Positions 1-10,704 are shown, numbered from the stretch's first letter. The stretch is 64,000 nt of DNA from Prosthecochloris marina (GCF_003182595.1 NZ_PDNZ01000005.1:177209-241208); one strand, 5' to 3'. Notes: generated by a model not told the origin, from the sequence alone. Program-made: numbers and translations.

Positions 1-1797
1 ACACATCCTGAGATTTTTCTTCGAGAATTGATATCCAATGCTTCTGATGCCTTGAATAAAATCCATTTCGATCAATTGACGGAAAACAAGGCAGAGGGCG
101 AGGGCGAAGAGCTGAAAATTACCATTACGCTCGATGAAAAAGAGCGCACATTTATTATCGAGGACAATGGTACCGGAATGAGCGAAGATGAACTGATCGC
201 CAATCTCGGGACAGTTGCCAAGTCCGGCACACTTGGGTTCCTGCAGGCTTTAAAAGAGCAGCAACCGGACAAAAGTGGTATCGACGCCAACCTTATCGGG
301 CAGTTTGGCGTTGGTTTTTATTCTGTTTTCATGGTTACCGATGAGGTTACTGTCGAGACGAAAACCGAAGATTCTCAGGGGTGCAGATGGTGCTCTTCAG
401 GTGAGGGAACCTACACGATCGAAACGATTGACCGGGAAAAACGGGGTACAAAAATATCTTTCACTCTCAAGGAAGATGCCAAAGAGTTTGCCGAAGCGTT
501 CCGGGTTGAAAACATCATCAGGAAGTATTCCAATTTTGTTGATTTCCCGATCTATCTCGATAACAAGAAAGTCAACAGTATTACGGCGCTCTGGCAGCGG
601 CCGAAAAGTGATCTCAAAGAAGAAGAGGTCAATGAGTTCTACAAGTTTATCTCGGTTGACTATCAGGAGCCGTTGGATTATCTCCATCTTTCTCTGGAAG
701 GGGTTGTTAATTTCAAGGCATTGCTCTTTCTTCCCAAAGAAGCACCGATGGATATGCTTTACCAGCAGGGAGCTCTCGAGAATCATGGACCGCAGCTTTA
801 TGTCAGAAAGGTTATGATCCAGCATGAGTGCAAAGATCTGCTCCCCGAGTACCTTCGTTTTGTAAAGGGTGTTGTAGAGACCGAAGATCTTCCGCTGAAC
901 GTATCGCGTGAAGTTGTTCAGAACAGCCCGGTCATGGCGAAAATCCGTCAGATCCTTACCACCAAGATCATTGGTTGGTTCGAGTCTCTCGCACAGGATC
1001 ACAAGGAAAAGTTCCGTCAGTTTTACAAGGCATTCGGTCCGGTGGTCAAGATCGGACTCAATACGGACTTTACCAATCGCGATAAGCTTATCGAGCTTCT
1101 TCGGTTCGAGAGTACTACGACCGAAGAGGGGGAATTTGTAACCCTTCGGGAGTATGTCGATCGCATGGTTGAGGACCAAAAGGAGATCTATTATCTGTCG
1201 GGTGATAACCGGCAGCAGATGTTGTCAAACCCGAATCTGGAATATTTTCGTAAAAAAGGAATTGAGGTGCTGCTTCTGGTGGATCCGGTCGATGTTTTTG
1301 TCATTCCTTCGATTAACGAGTATGACAAAAAACCTCTCAAATCCATCGAAAAAGCAGATATCGACTTCAAAGCCGGAGAAGATGAGGAAAAGGAGGCTCT
1401 CAGTAAAAACATGATCGAGCCCGTTCTCAAGATTTTCAAGGAAGCTCTTGGAGACAAGGTGGAAGATGTGATCGAGTCTCATCGCCTGGTTAATTCTCCG
1501 GTCACGCTGGTTTCCGGAAAAGATGCAATGGATCCTCAGATCGAAAAAATGCTGAGAATGATGAAGCAATCGGAAGCGTCGGGGAAAAAGGTGCTGGAGA
1601 TAAACCCTTCCCATGCGGTTATTAAAAACCTGGCGGGTCTTTGTATGCTCAACGAAAACGATCCGATTATTCGTACAACCATGAATCAGCTTTATGAAGG
1701 AGCTCTGTTGCTCGAGGGCAATCTGGAACGTACCGCAGAGTTTGTTTCGAGAATGAATGATATCATCGAAGCGGCTACGAAACAGGCAAAAGCCTGA
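1..1797 (+). CDS. htpG: Molecular chaperone HtpG (Hsp90), 5' end outside window
   Basis: ATP-dependent cytosolic Hsp90-family chaperone. The frame is open from base 1, where it reads [17 protein letters not shown]. This is the conserved start of the GHKL ATPase domain, so only about 25 N-terminal residues should be missing. The codon at base 28 is an internal TTG (Leu) and not a start. ATP-lid and nucleotide-binding motifs are visible: DNGTGM near base 165 and [12 protein letters not shown] near base 298. The middle domain follows, with NVSREVVQ near base 898, and then the C-terminal dimerisation region. The stop is TGA at 1795. The next gene begins 38 bases downstream on the same strand. Confidence 0.96.
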   Translation, partial: THPEIFLRELISNASDALNKIHFDQLTENKAEGEGEELKITITLDEKERTFIIEDNGTGMSEDELIANLGTVAKSGTLGFLQALKEQQPDKSGIDANLIGQFGVGFYSVFMVTDEVTVETKTEDSQGCRWCSSGEGTYTIETIDREKRGTKISFTLKEDAKEFAEAFRVENIIRKYSNFVDFPIYLDNKKVNSITALWQRPKSDLKEEEVNEFYKFISVDYQEPLDYLHLSLEGVVNFKALLFLPKEAPMDMLYQQGALENHGPQLYVRKVMIQHECKDLLPEYLRFVKGVVETEDLPLNVSREVVQNSPVMAKIRQILTTKIIGWFESLAQDHKEKFRQFYKAFGPVVKIGLNTDFTNRDKLIELLRFESTTTEEGEFVTLREYVDRMVEDQKEIYYLSGDNRQQMLSNPNLEYFRKKGIEVLLLVDPVDVFVIPSINEYDKKPLKSIEKADIDFKAGEDEEKEALSKNMIEPVLKIFKEALGDKVEDVIESHRLVNSPVTLVSGKDAMDPQIEKMLRMMKQSEASGKKVLEINPSHAVIKNLAGLCMLNENDPIIRTTMNQLYEGALLLEGNLERTAEFVSRMNDIIEAATKQAKA

Positions 1798-1835
1798 ACT
1801 GCTTTTTCAACATAGGCGACAATAAATCCAGCAAA

Positions 1836-2711
1836 GTGAAAAACTTAAAAGAAGTCAAACCTTCTCAAATTCTTGCTCTTCAGAAAAGCGAGCTGACCGA
1901 GCATTATATTTACAAACGTCTCGCCTCAAACGTGAGCGGCGTGAAAAACAGGCGGGTACTTGCCCAGATCGCAGACGATGAACTTCGTCATTACAATGTT
2001 TTGAAGGGGTATACCCGGCAGGAGGTAAAGCCAAGTACGATGAGAATCTGGTTTTTTACCATGGTCAGTTCCCTTTTAGGTTTGACTTTCGGCGTAAAGC
2101 TAATGGAGAAAGCCGAAAAAAATGCGGGCGATATCTATGGCAGTTTACCTACTTCTTTCACGGAGTTACAAGGCATTATCAGTGATGAAGAGGAGCATGA
2201 GCAGGCGCTTATTGCGCTTCTCGATGAAGATCGCCTCAAATATACGGGGTCGGTTGTTCTTGGGCTCAATGATGCTCTGGTCGAGCTTATGGGCGTATTG
2301 GCCGGTTTGACATTCGCTCTCCAAAATTCACGTTTTGTCGCTCTCACCGGGATCATTACCGGTTTTGCGGCTGCATTGTCCATGGCTGCTTCGGAGTATC
2401 TTTCAACAAAAGCCGAACCGGGAACGAAAAACCCCATGAAAGCGGCATTCTACACAGGAATGGCTTATATCGCAACGGTCATTCTGCTCATCACGCCTTT
2501 TTTTGTCGTTTCCTCTCTTTATATCGCTCTCGGTACCGCATTCGTGGTGTCCATCTGTATTATCGCCTTCTTTAACTTTTATGTTTCGGTTGCAAAGGAT
2601 CTGCCGTTTAAGAGCAGGTTCATGGAGATGGTTGCGCTCAGTTCCGGTGTAACGGTACTGAGTTTTCTTGCCGGTATGGTAGTAAGGGCGGTTTTTGGAG
2701 TGGAAAGCTAA
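1836..2711 (+). CDS. Ferritin-like domain fused to VIT1/CCC1-type metal transporter (MbfA-like)
   Basis: A 291-aa membrane protein starting at GTG. The N-terminal ~140 residues form a ferritin/rubrerythrin-like helical segment with Glu/His iron-ligand patterns (DDELRHY around residue 50, SDEEEHEQ around 112). The C-terminal half has VIT1/CCC1 membrane helices, including [17 protein letters not shown] and the SMAASEYLS motif. The family includes membrane-bound ferritins that export or detoxify iron or manganese; the substrate here is inferred. Its stop overlaps the convergent downstream gene by four bases, and no separate terminator is seen. Confidence 0.85.
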   Translation: MKNLKEVKPSQILALQKSELTEHYIYKRLASNVSGVKNRRVLAQIADDELRHYNVLKGYTRQEVKPSTMRIWFFTMVSSLLGLTFGVKLMEKAEKNAGDIYGSLPTSFTELQGIISDEEEHEQALIALLDEDRLKYTGSVVLGLNDALVELMGVLAGLTFALQNSRFVALTGIITGFAAALSMAASEYLSTKAEPGTKNPMKAAFYTGMAYIATVILLITPFFVVSSLYIALGTAFVVSICIIAFFNFYVSVAKDLPFKSRFMEMVALSSGVTVLSFLAGMVVRAVFGVES

Positions 2712-4306
2712 CCTGCATTTTTCCCCTGTATTCGACGCATTGTTTCTGCAATGCCAGCCTCTATCGATGAGGGGGATGACGTGTCGATGGTGACTGTTAT
2801 ATGCTGTTCCGAGGCTGATAATGGCAAAAAGCGCCTGATCTGTTGCTTGAGTACGGTGTTATCAGCTTCCGACGGATCGTTGCCTGCAGACTGTCGGTTA
2901 CCGATTCGCTTTTCGAGAAGTTTTTCAGGGGCATGGCAATGAAGGATGACAACGGGAACATTGTTTTGTTCTCCTAAACTGATGAAACGTTTCCTTTCAT
3001 CTTCATACAGAAACGTTGCATCGATGATAACCGGGTAATTGTTCTCCAGACATGTTCCGGCTATGCTGTGTAGTCTCGCATATGTTCGCTTCGAGCTTTG
3101 AGCTGAGTACATCGCCTTGTTTTTTTCCGGGTCGCTTTTTTCGAGGGGTTTGAGTCCGAAAAGTCTTTTTCTTTCAATATCCGAACGGACATGTATGGCT
3201 GGTATCCGTGATACAAGTTTCTTTGCAACGGTGGTTTTGCCGCTTCCGGAAACTCCGCAGGTAAGGATCAGTCCAAAAGGTGCAGGTGAGATATAGGAAA
3301 GTGCTGTCGAAATATAGGATCGGTGTTCGGCAAGTGTTTTTTCTTTTTCCCGGTGATTTTTTTCCTGAAGATGGCGTATGGCAGTTACTTTTGCTCGCAC
3401 CATCGCCCTGTAAGTTTTGTAGAATCTTAAAAGAGCAAGCCCGTTGTAATCTCCGGTCAGTGAAAGGTAGCCGTTGAGAAAGCTCGATGCATGTTCCTGA
3501 TGGTTGCTGTGCTCCAGGTCCATGACCAAAAACGCTATTTCACTGAAAACATCGATCGTGCTGAGAAACGGATTGAATTCGATACAGTCGAAAATCATTA
3601 CCCTCCCTTTCCAGAGTACCATATTTCCGGTATGCATGTCACCATGGCACTCTCTTATCGCTCCTTTGGATTTCCGGGAGACGAACTGCGGCGTGAGTCG
3701 CTTGTATTCGGCTTCTGTCCATTGTTTCAGTTTGTCAAGCAGCTTTTGTTCCTGTTGATCCTTGTTCAGACGTTCGGCTTCGATAAAATTGTCATGTATC
3801 GGTTTGATGAGAATATCGGGACGGCCATAAGGGGTATCGGGTCCGGCGACGGGAGTCGAATCGTGGAATGCAGCGACGATTCGGCTTATCTGTGCTATCT
3901 GCCTGTTTGTGATTTTATCCTGTTTGAGAAGGGTGTCCAGTTCAAGTTCACGGTCGAACTGTATCATTTTTACTGCATAGTCGATAATTCTGCCTTTTCC
4001 GCCGACTGTAACCGTGCCGGCTTGTTGTATGATAGGAACCACATCGAGATATATGTCGCGGCACAGCCTTTTGTTGCGTCTGAGTTCTTCACTGCAGAAG
4101 TGTTTCCGTTTTTCAAGCGTGGAAAAATCCAGAAATCCGAGGTTGACGGCTTTTTTGATTTTATAAGCATATGTGCCTGTCAGAAAAACAAGGGAAATAT
4201 GTGTTTCGACGATAGCAATATCTTCAACCGGATGAGGATAAGCTGCAGGGCTTCGGAGAGCATGCTCGATGGTAATCATATGCTTGTTGGGGCCTCTTTC
4301 AGGCAT
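2708..4306 (-). CDS. Phosphotransferase (APH-like) / AAA-type P-loop kinase fusion
   Basis: A 532-aa two-domain cytosolic protein. Residues ~30-330 resemble the aminoglycoside-phosphotransferase/choline-kinase fold, with the catalytic loop HGDMHTGN at 221-228 and a metal-binding Asp near 240. Residues ~345-530 form a zeta-toxin/AAA_33-like kinase with Walker [10 protein letters not shown] at 351-359. The family is usually annotated as a bifunctional aminoglycoside phosphotransferase/ATP-binding protein. The natural substrate is unknown and antibiotic resistance should not be assumed. An in-frame ATG at codon 10 is an alternative start. It converges on the VIT1-type gene. Confidence 0.85.
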   Translation of the reverse strand: MPERGPNKHMITIEHALRSPAAYPHPVEDIAIVETHISLVFLTGTYAYKIKKAVNLGFLDFSTLEKRKHFCSEELRRNKRLCRDIYLDVVPIIQQAGTVTVGGKGRIIDYAVKMIQFDRELELDTLLKQDKITNRQIAQISRIVAAFHDSTPVAGPDTPYGRPDILIKPIHDNFIEAERLNKDQQEQKLLDKLKQWTEAEYKRLTPQFVSRKSKGAIRECHGDMHTGNMVLWKGRVMIFDCIEFNPFLSTIDVFSEIAFLVMDLEHSNHQEHASSFLNGYLSLTGDYNGLALLRFYKTYRAMVRAKVTAIRHLQEKNHREKEKTLAEHRSYISTALSYISPAPFGLILTCGVSGSGKTTVAKKLVSRIPAIHVRSDIERKRLFGLKPLEKSDPEKNKAMYSAQSSKRTYARLHSIAGTCLENNYPVIIDATFLYEDERKRFISLGEQNNVPVVILHCHAPEKLLEKRIGNRQSAGNDPSEADNTVLKQQIRRFLPLSASEQHITVTIDTSSPSSIEAGIAETMRRIQGKNAG

Positions 4307-4491
4307 ATGCCAGCAAGTGTTTCTTTTTCGTGACTCAGCCGGATAACAGCTGGTTTAATCATAAAAATTATTGTAGATTCAAGGTTTATTAAAATAACAA
4401 ACTGTGCTTTAATGGCCGTGAGAAAAAGGGATAAAAGAAATAGTTCATTGTTGCGCAAGTTTGCAAACAAAACAAAAAAGATCCAGCCTGC

Positions 4492-4959
4492 ATGATACAG
4501 TTGTCTAAAATTCTATGCCCTACCGATTATTCGAAAACTTCGGATAAAGCAGTTCGTTATGCAATCGAGCTTGGCAGGAAAGTCGGTGCTCATGTGCGTT
4601 TTCTTCATATCATGCAACCTGAAAACATAGCTGAAAAAACAGCTTACAGTTACGGAGTCTCGAAAAAGGGCGGTAAGACAGAGGTGGTTTCCGAAGAGTT
4701 CAGAAGGCTCTTGATGGAGGAAAAGAAAAAAGGGCTTTCAGCCGATATTCTCATCCTCAGAGGAAATCCTTATGATGAAATTATTGAACAGAGTAATACT
4801 TGGGGGGCAGATCTTCTGATTATGGGTTCCCATGGTAGAAGCGGTCTGACCCGTATTCTGATGGGCAGCGTCGCTGAAGCCGTGTTTCATGCTCTCGACA
4901 TTCCGGTTTTGCTGGTTAAGCAGAATGCCGCCGATAAAGCGGTACAAGATTACTCTTGA
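4492..4959 (+). CDS. Universal stress protein UspA family
   Basis: A 155-aa single-domain Usp. It starts with the usual strand ILCPTDYSKTSDKAVRYA and ends with the nucleotide-binding signature GSHGRSGLTRILMGSVAEAV near residues 113-132, the form found in ATP-binding members. It is soluble and cytoplasmic. It lies upstream of the Oad-type sodium-pump set on the same strand, 59 bases before oadG. Whether it is cotranscribed is unknown. The 185 bases before it show no clear motif. Confidence 0.9.
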   Translation: MIQLSKILCPTDYSKTSDKAVRYAIELGRKVGAHVRFLHIMQPENIAEKTAYSYGVSKKGGKTEVVSEEFRRLLMEEKKKGLSADILILRGNPYDEIIEQSNTWGADLLIMGSHGRSGLTRILMGSVAEAVFHALDIPVLLVKQNAADKAVQDYS

Positions 4960-5018
4960 ACATGAATCGTTTCTCTCACTGAGCAATAATCTCCTTAAAA
5001 TCAACACCTCACATTTTT

Positions 5019-5294
5019 ATGGTTACCGATGGCTTAATTCTGATGGTTGTGGGAATGGTTGTGGTTTTTCTTTTCCTGCTTCTTTTGAATGTTTTGATAT
5101 CAGGGCTCTCTTGGCTTCTCAAGGATCATGCTTTCCAGGAAGAACAGCAGTTGCTTAAGGCAGAGGCTGCAAAAAGAAAGAAAAAGAATTCAAAAAAGAT
5201 ACCCGGTCCAGCTCCTGTTACAGCAGGGGGAGAAGATCCTGGCAGAATTACGGCAGTAATTTCTGCAGCGGTTCATGCTCACAGAAACCGGTGA
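5019..5294 (+). CDS. oadG: Oxaloacetate decarboxylase gamma-type subunit (OadG family)
   Basis: A 91-aa protein with one N-terminal membrane helix (residues ~5-34) and a Lys/Ala/Pro-rich cytoplasmic tail. This is the architecture of OadG, which anchors and assembles the sodium-pump decarboxylase. The family call rests on the helix pattern (GLILMVVGMVVVFLFLLLL) and on position: it is directly followed by oadA and oadB. The C-terminal PGRITAVISAAVHAHR resembles the OadG tail that contacts the carboxyltransferase. The sequence is short and divergent, so context carries much of the weight. Confidence 0.8.
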   Translation: MVTDGLILMVVGMVVVFLFLLLLNVLISGLSWLLKDHAFQEEQQLLKAEAAKRKKKNSKKIPGPAPVTAGGEDPGRITAVISAAVHAHRNR

Positions 5295-5351
5295 CATCGT
5301 GTCGATTACTTTCTAACCAATAATTATTACGAATCACGAAAAGAAAGGCTC

Positions 5352-7175
5352 ATGAAAAAGATAAAGTTTATGGATGTGTCCTTTCGTGACGGGTTTCAGT
5401 CCTGTTACGGGGCAAGGGTAAAAACCGATGATTTTCTGCCGGTGCTTCAGGCAGCTGTTGATGCAGGTACAGATAACTTTGAGATCGGGGGAGGTGCCCG
5501 TTTCCAGAGCTTGTATTTTTATTGCCAGGAAGATGCATTTGATATGATGGATGCTGCCAGAAAGGTTGTTGGGCCGGATATCAATCTTCAAACTCTTTCT
5601 AGAGGGGCAAACGTTGTGGGATTGGTTTCACAGTCACGTGATATCATCGATCTTCATGCTAAAATGTTCAAAAAACACGGGATCACAACCATTCGGAATT
5701 TCGATGCGTTGATGGATGTTCGTAATCTTGCTTATTCGGGCCAGTGTATTCATAATGCGGGCGTGAAACACCAGGTTGTTATCGCTTTAATGGGGCTCCC
5801 GCCCGGCCTGAGTGAGGAATACTGTCATACACCGCAGTTTTACCTCGACAGACTCAAGGAAATTCTCGATGCCGGGATACCGTTCGACAGTGTTGCATTC
5901 AAGGATGCTTCTGGAACGACAACTCCAAGAATAGTTTTCGACTCTATAAAGGGAGCTCGGAAAATACTTCCACCGGAGACGGTTATTCAGTTTCACACTC
6001 ACGATACTGCCGGGATGGGGGTTGCCTGTAACTTCGCGGCAATCGAGGCCGGCGCAGATATTATTGATCTGTCCATGGCTCCGGTGAGCGGAGGTACGGC
6101 TGAAGTCGATCTTTTGACAATGTGGCACCGTCTTCGCGGAACCGATTACACTCTGGATATCGACCATGAGAAGATCATAGAGGTTGAGGCGATGTTTATC
6201 GACCAGATGGATAAATATTATATGCCTCCTGAAGCGACGGAGGTCAATCCTCTGATCCCGTTTTCTCCCATGCCGGGTGGGGCATTGACTGCAAATACGC
6301 AGATGATGCGCGATAACAATTCGCTACACCTTTTCCCCGAGGTTATCAGGAACATGCGTGAAGTCGTTGCCAAAGGAGGTTTTGGATCTTCGGTAACACC
6401 TGTTTCACAGTTTTATTTCCAGCAGGCTTTCGCCAATACCGTACAAGGGAAATGGAAAAAAATCACTGAAAGCTATGGTAAAATGGTGCTTGGCTATTTC
6501 GGGAAGACACCGGCCGAGCCTGACCCGGAAATTGTAAAGCTTGCATCGGAACAGCTCGAGCTCGAGCCGACGACCGAAGATGTTCATGATATAAATGACC
6601 GAAATCCCGAACTCGGTATCGGGTACAACAAGAAGATTCTCGAGAAAGAAGGTCTTCCTGTAACCGATGAGAATATTTTCATTTCGGCAACCTGTGGAGC
6701 GAAAGGAATTGCGTTTCTCAAAGGTGATGCACCGCTCGGGATTCGATATAAAAAGGATGTCGAGGCTGAAGCTGCGGCCAAGCAGGCACCGAAGGCTTCT
6801 GCAAAGGGTGAACTGTCACCTCCGAAGTTGTCTTCTTCTTCGGGCAACTATACGGTTACCGTTGATGGAAAGGCATATAATGTGACGGTTGCGGAGGGGA
6901 GCGGAGCTGTTCAGGCTGTTACCCCTGCAGCAGCCCCGGTTTCAACGGAGCCTGCCAAGGAGGGCGTTCCGGTTGAAGCTGCAATGCCTGGAAACGTCGT
7001 TGCAATCGAAGTCGAAGTCGGAGAGAGCGTCAATGAAGGTGACGATGTTCTTATCATCGAGGCTATGAAGATGGAGTCTCCGGTTAAAGCGCCAAAATCC
7101 GGTACTGTTGTTTCCATTGAAGTGTCCCCTGGTGATACGGTCGCTACAGGTGATTCGCTCATGTTTATCGCATAA
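5352..7175 (+). CDS. oadA: Oxaloacetate decarboxylase alpha / pyruvate carboxylase B-type biotin carboxyltransferase
   Basis: A 607-aa protein. Residues 1-~300 are the HMGL-like carboxyltransferase barrel with metal-site motifs FRDGFQS, the Lys of AFKDASG and HTHD. The middle is the conserved carboxylase region. An Ala/Pro/Ser-rich linker (~470-530) leads to a C-terminal biotinyl domain with acceptor Lys573 in EAMKMES. Known members either decarboxylate oxaloacetate coupled to Na+ export or act as the carboxyltransferase half of pyruvate carboxylase. Neighbouring oadG and oadB favour a membrane-linked Na+ complex. No biotin carboxylase subunit is in the window. An imperfect hairpin (7200-7224) without a T-run separates it from oadB. 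Confidence 0.92.
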   Translation: MKKIKFMDVSFRDGFQSCYGARVKTDDFLPVLQAAVDAGTDNFEIGGGARFQSLYFYCQEDAFDMMDAARKVVGPDINLQTLSRGANVVGLVSQSRDIIDLHAKMFKKHGITTIRNFDALMDVRNLAYSGQCIHNAGVKHQVVIALMGLPPGLSEEYCHTPQFYLDRLKEILDAGIPFDSVAFKDASGTTTPRIVFDSIKGARKILPPETVIQFHTHDTAGMGVACNFAAIEAGADIIDLSMAPVSGGTAEVDLLTMWHRLRGTDYTLDIDHEKIIEVEAMFIDQMDKYYMPPEATEVNPLIPFSPMPGGALTANTQMMRDNNSLHLFPEVIRNMREVVAKGGFGSSVTPVSQFYFQQAFANTVQGKWKKITESYGKMVLGYFGKTPAEPDPEIVKLASEQLELEPTTEDVHDINDRNPELGIGYNKKILEKEGLPVTDENIFISATCGAKGIAFLKGDAPLGIRYKKDVEAEAAAKQAPKASAKGELSPPKLSSSSGNYTVTVDGKAYNVTVAEGSGAVQAVTPAAAPVSTEPAKEGVPVEAAMPGNVVAIEVEVGESVNEGDDVLIIEAMKMESPVKAPKSGTVVSIEVSPGDTVATGDSLMFIA

Positions 7176-7269
7176 GTGGAGAGCTGATAACGTGAAAACG
7201 CCTGTCTCTTTTCGGGAGGCAGGCAAAGACCATGATTCTTAACTGTTTAACGGTTTATCGAAAAAATTT

Positions 7270-8823
7270 ATGCGTACGTTCATTCTTGTGCTGCTGTCGA
7301 TAGTTTTTTTCGGCACAACGGCTCGTGCTGAAGATTTCTTTACCGAAAACGAGGCGGGAGTTGTGACGCTTCAAGCTCCGATGGAGCTCGAACTTGTCAA
7401 GGTGCCTGTCAAAGACAGCCGTACTTTTCGGGTAGGGGACGAGGTTCATGTTGGTGATTTTCTTGGACTGTTTGCCGATAAAGAGCACAACAAAATAACG
7501 GTATCTTCAGGTGTAACCGGACGTTTGATCTATATCCACCCTGAGCTTTATTCCAAGTATACTCATATCCCTCAAGGGACGGAGCTGCTCAGGATCGAAA
7601 AACAGCCATTACTTGTCAGTGCAAAGGGATCGGAAAGCACCACTGAAGGCTTGTCAATAGGGAAGGTTTTCGGAAATCTTGTAGAAAGTACGGGTATTTA
7701 TGCATTGATCAACGATAACAGCCTGAACTGGACGGAGGGTTTTGGTCGTTTGTTGATGATCAGTGTAGGTGCTCTGCTCATTTACCTGGGGATTGCCAAA
7801 GGATTTGAGCCTTTGCTGCTTATTCCTATCGGTATGGGAGCGGTTCTTTCAAACATACCGCTGGCCTACATCAATGATGAGGGTGGAGTTCTGCGTTATG
7901 TGTACGATGTAGGCATCGAGACCGGTGTATTTCCGTTGATTATTTTTATGGGCGTGGGAGCAATGACTGATTTCGGTCCGATGATTGCCAATCCCAAGAC
8001 TGCCCTTCTTGGAGCAGCTGCACAGTTCGGTATTTTTTCGACGTTGATTGGCGCACTTCTGCTTTCCCAGTATGTTCCCGGTATCGAGTTTTCAATGAAG
8101 GATGCAGCTTCAATAGGTATCATCGGAGGAGCGGACGGTCCGACGTCTATTTTTCTTGCATCGAGGCTCAGTCCACAACTTCTCGGTAGTATTGCCGTGG
8201 CGGCATACTCCTATATGGCGCTGGTGCCGATTATACAGCCTCCTATCATGAAGCTGTTTACCAGTGAAGCTGAACGTGCGATCAAGATGAGCCAACTCCG
8301 CTATGTATCGAAACGCGAAAAGATTCTTTTTCCGGTTATCGTCATTATTCTCTGTGCATTGCTTCTGCCTTCCGCAGCTCCCCTTATCGGTTTTCTCATG
8401 TTCGGTAACCTTATGAAGGAGTGCGGTGTCGTAGATCGTTTGAGTGACACGACCCAGAATGCCTTGATCAACATCGTGACAATTTTTCTCGGACTCGGAG
8501 TGGGCAGCAAGCTCTCTGCCGAAAAGTTTCTGAACCTTGAAACGCTCGGCATCATCGTGCTCGGTCTTATCGCTTTTTCTTTCGGCACATCTTCCGGAGT
8601 GATTATGGCCAAGTTCATGAACATCTTTCTTAAGCAGAAAATCAATCCTCTGATCGGTTCGGCAGGGGTTTCTGCCGTACCCATGGCTGCTCGGGTTTCA
8701 AACAGGGTGGGGCTCGAATCCGACCCACACAATTTTCTTCTTATGCACGCAATGGGGCCCAATGTCGCCGGTGTAATCGGTTCTGCGGTTGCTGCAGGAA
8801 TTCTGCTTTCGGTCTTTCTGTAG
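7270..8823 (+). CDS. oadB: Sodium ion-translocating decarboxylase beta subunit with N-terminal exported extension
   Basis: A 517-aa polytopic protein. From about residue 150 to the end it matches the OadB/MmdB/GcdB sodium channel subunit, with [18 protein letters not shown] and many membrane helices. Usual OadB proteins are about 430 aa. Here roughly 120 extra residues precede the channel: a signal-peptide-like start ending in ARA, then a beta-rich stretch ([20 protein letters not shown] through GVTGRLIYI) resembling a lipoyl/biotinyl-type barrel without the modified lysine. The role is Na+ export coupled to decarboxylation, or the reverse. It ends just before a terminator-like hairpin. Confidence 0.9.
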   Translation: MRTFILVLLSIVFFGTTARAEDFFTENEAGVVTLQAPMELELVKVPVKDSRTFRVGDEVHVGDFLGLFADKEHNKITVSSGVTGRLIYIHPELYSKYTHIPQGTELLRIEKQPLLVSAKGSESTTEGLSIGKVFGNLVESTGIYALINDNSLNWTEGFGRLLMISVGALLIYLGIAKGFEPLLLIPIGMGAVLSNIPLAYINDEGGVLRYVYDVGIETGVFPLIIFMGVGAMTDFGPMIANPKTALLGAAAQFGIFSTLIGALLLSQYVPGIEFSMKDAASIGIIGGADGPTSIFLASRLSPQLLGSIAVAAYSYMALVPIIQPPIMKLFTSEAERAIKMSQLRYVSKREKILFPVIVIILCALLLPSAAPLIGFLMFGNLMKECGVVDRLSDTTQNALINIVTIFLGLGVGSKLSAEKFLNLETLGIIVLGLIAFSFGTSSGVIMAKFMNIFLKQKINPLIGSAGVSAVPMAARVSNRVGLESDPHNFLLMHAMGPNVAGVIGSAVAAGILLSVFL

Positions 8824-8846
8824 AGGGATATCCGGCATTATCAAAA

Positions 8847-8881
8847 AGAGGCTGTCACAAAAGGGCAGCCTCTCGTATTTT
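8847..8881 (+). terminator. Rho-independent terminator after oadB
   Basis: A perfect 8-bp stem, AGAGGCTG (8847-8854) with CAGCCTCT (8866-8873), has an 11-nt loop and is followed by CGTATTTT. It lies 24 bases after the oadB stop and would end the oadGAB transcript. The T-run is short. Confidence 0.6.
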
Positions 8882-9053
8882 GGTCAGGTGATCGTTAGTA
8901 ATTATGCTCGGATCTGATCCCTTTTTTCTTGTCATTTTCGGGCCTGACCCGTGAAATCCAAAACAATTATTTCACAGGTCTTTTCCGGAGGTTCAAGGTT
9001 AATCTGGCATGACGTTAGTGGGACTGGGTGCCATAACCAAAGCTTGCCCTTGT

Positions 9054-10256
9054 TCATTTCTTCAATATGATTTCACAGTCGGGATGGAGTTCGAGGAACT
9101 GTTCAAGTTCTTCGCTGACAATCTGACCTGCTGACAACTCTATTTTCTCAAGATGCTCGAGATGCATCAGAGGTTCGATCGAAGTGACTCCTGTGTTTGC
9201 GAAAGAAATTTCTTCAAGTTCCGGTAGTCCTGCAAGAGGGTCCAGTGAATTTATCAAGGTTTGATTGAAACTCAGTTCTCTGAGATTTATAAGCCCGGAT
9301 AGGGGTTCGAGAGTGTCGATAGCGGTTCGGCTAAAACGGATATATTCAAGATTTTCCAAGTCGCTGAGTGGTGAGAGATCCTCGATGCGCGTATTGTTGA
9401 AACCGAGTTCTATAAGATTTTCAAGTTTCTCAAGAGGCTTGATTGAAGAAACGTTGGTTTTGTAACAGCTGATTTTTTCCAATTCGGTCAATCCGGAAAT
9501 CGGTGAAAGATCGCTTACCGGTGTTTCTGAACAGTAAAGTTCTTCAAGGTTGACGAGATTTTCAATAGGATCGAGACTACTTACCTCTGTGCTGGATATC
9601 CAAAGCAGTTTGAGACTTGTCACGTCACTGAGAGGTTCTAGTGAGGAAAAGTCGCAGTCGAATGCATAAAGTCGCTGTAATGCTCTGAGATCTTTCAGCG
9701 GTTCGAGGCTTTCAATCGGTGATTCGTCACAGCGCAACTGTTGCAATTTTTCCAAAACGCGTAATGGCGCAAGACTGTGCACTCTACGGTTGTCACACCT
9801 TAGATGTGTGACATTGAAAAACTCAAGCAACTCCTGGTCAGAGGGATTATCGGATAGCTTGAGCGTTGCTTTTACCACTTCTTTCCAGTCGGCGTTCAGT
9901 TTGTTCCACCATTCCTGCCGTTTTGAACGATCCTGGAGAAGCTGTTTTCGAGGTAGTGAAAAAACAGGTGCATCGATCAGTTTTCCTCCTCTTTCTGCAG
10001 TGACATGGCAGGTAAAGTCTTCATCATTACTTGGTGTCGGTGTCTGCATTTCGCAGCAATTCAGTTTGTCGACCACGCATCGGGTGTACCAATCCGCCTT
10101 TTTTTCCTCGAGAATTTTGAGGTGTTTTTCCTGTGATTGCTCGTCAAGGGATGAAATGTCCTGAAGAATATCGTTACCGCACCGTGGACAGACAGCGCTT
10201 TGTTCGGTCAACGGGTAGTTGCAGACAGGGCAGTTGTTGTATATATGCTGTTTCAA
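9054..10256 (-). CDS. Zinc-ribbon leucine-rich-repeat protein
   Basis: A 400-aa protein with no signal peptide or membrane helix. The first 30 residues hold a zinc ribbon (C9-x2-C12 and C23-x2-C26). Residues ~150-380 contain about ten 21-22-residue internalin-type repeats of the form SLEPLSDLxxLxxLxxxxTxV, starting with DLRALQRL and running to the C-terminus. LRR arrays bind protein partners, and the ligand here is unknown. Absence of a signal peptide implies a cytoplasmic role. It stands alone on the minus strand between plus-strand genes. Confidence 0.8.
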   Translation of the reverse strand: MKQHIYNNCPVCNYPLTEQSAVCPRCGNDILQDISSLDEQSQEKHLKILEEKKADWYTRCVVDKLNCCEMQTPTPSNDEDFTCHVTAERGGKLIDAPVFSLPRKQLLQDRSKRQEWWNKLNADWKEVVKATLKLSDNPSDQELLEFFNVTHLRCDNRRVHSLAPLRVLEKLQQLRCDESPIESLEPLKDLRALQRLYAFDCDFSSLEPLSDVTSLKLLWISSTEVSSLDPIENLVNLEELYCSETPVSDLSPISGLTELEKISCYKTNVSSIKPLEKLENLIELGFNNTRIEDLSPLSDLENLEYIRFSRTAIDTLEPLSGLINLRELSFNQTLINSLDPLAGLPELEEISFANTGVTSIEPLMHLEHLEKIELSAGQIVSEELEQFLELHPDCEIILKK

Positions 10257-10704
10257 AGTCTGGGTAGATGTTAAAGTTGTAAAGCAAATCAGTTACACTC
10301 AGCCCTAATTATAAGAAAAAAATGAATGAACCATATGGTCAGGGCGACTCTATTAATTTGTCATGTTCCCAAATTGTATTGCAGGTTCCAACCTGTTGGA
10401 GTCGGAATGCTCGTTTCCCGGTTTGCCGGGATATTTCGGTTTGTATTTCGAAGGTGCCGGGATATGATGATTGAAAATGTTTTTTATCCGTTGCTTTGTT
10501 TCTCGGAGCGATATGAAAAAGGTACAAAAACCGGAGTTGACTATGGGAACGATGAGGTAATGTATCTTTGTTATAACTAAACACGGAAAGAACGGAAAGT
10601 TTCATGCTTCCAGTTGTATACTTTTCGCTTCTTTAGTGGCAATATCCCCCGTTAAAACATGCGGTTACCGGTATTTTTTTCAGACTTGAGCATCTGGAGA
10701 ACTT
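10257..10704. other. Intergenic stretch with several small hairpins
   Basis: No convincing gene is seen in these 448 bases. Short open frames on both strands lack start signals and known motifs. The interval holds several small palindromes: TTCCAACCTGTTGGA near 10385, TCCCGGTTTGCCGGGA near 10417, and a GTGCCGGGAT half-copy near 10456. This may be a remnant of a dispersed palindromic repeat. The promoter of the GH65-GT4 operon should also lie here, but I cannot place it. Confidence 0.35.

Noticed and set aside
28..30. Start codon of htpG at base 28
   Set aside because: It is a TTG within a frame that is open and conserved upstream to base 1; the gene begins outside the window.
2708..4306. Aminoglycoside-resistance gene
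   Set aside because: The APH-like fold is shared by many small-molecule kinases, and the fused P-loop kinase points to a metabolic role; no resistance context is present.
3491..4333. 280-aa open frame on the plus strand opposite the kinase fusion
   Set aside because: It is the antisense shadow of a well-supported gene with catalytic motifs on the minus strand.
7200..7224. Terminator between oadA and oadB
   Set aside because: The imperfect 9-bp hairpin is not followed by a T-run, so it is at most a processing or attenuation structure.
10326..10605. Overlapping 84- and 88-aa open frames on both strands
   Set aside because: They have no Shine-Dalgarno, no recognisable motif, a high Arg/Phe/Cys mix, and mutual overlap in a palindrome-rich gap.
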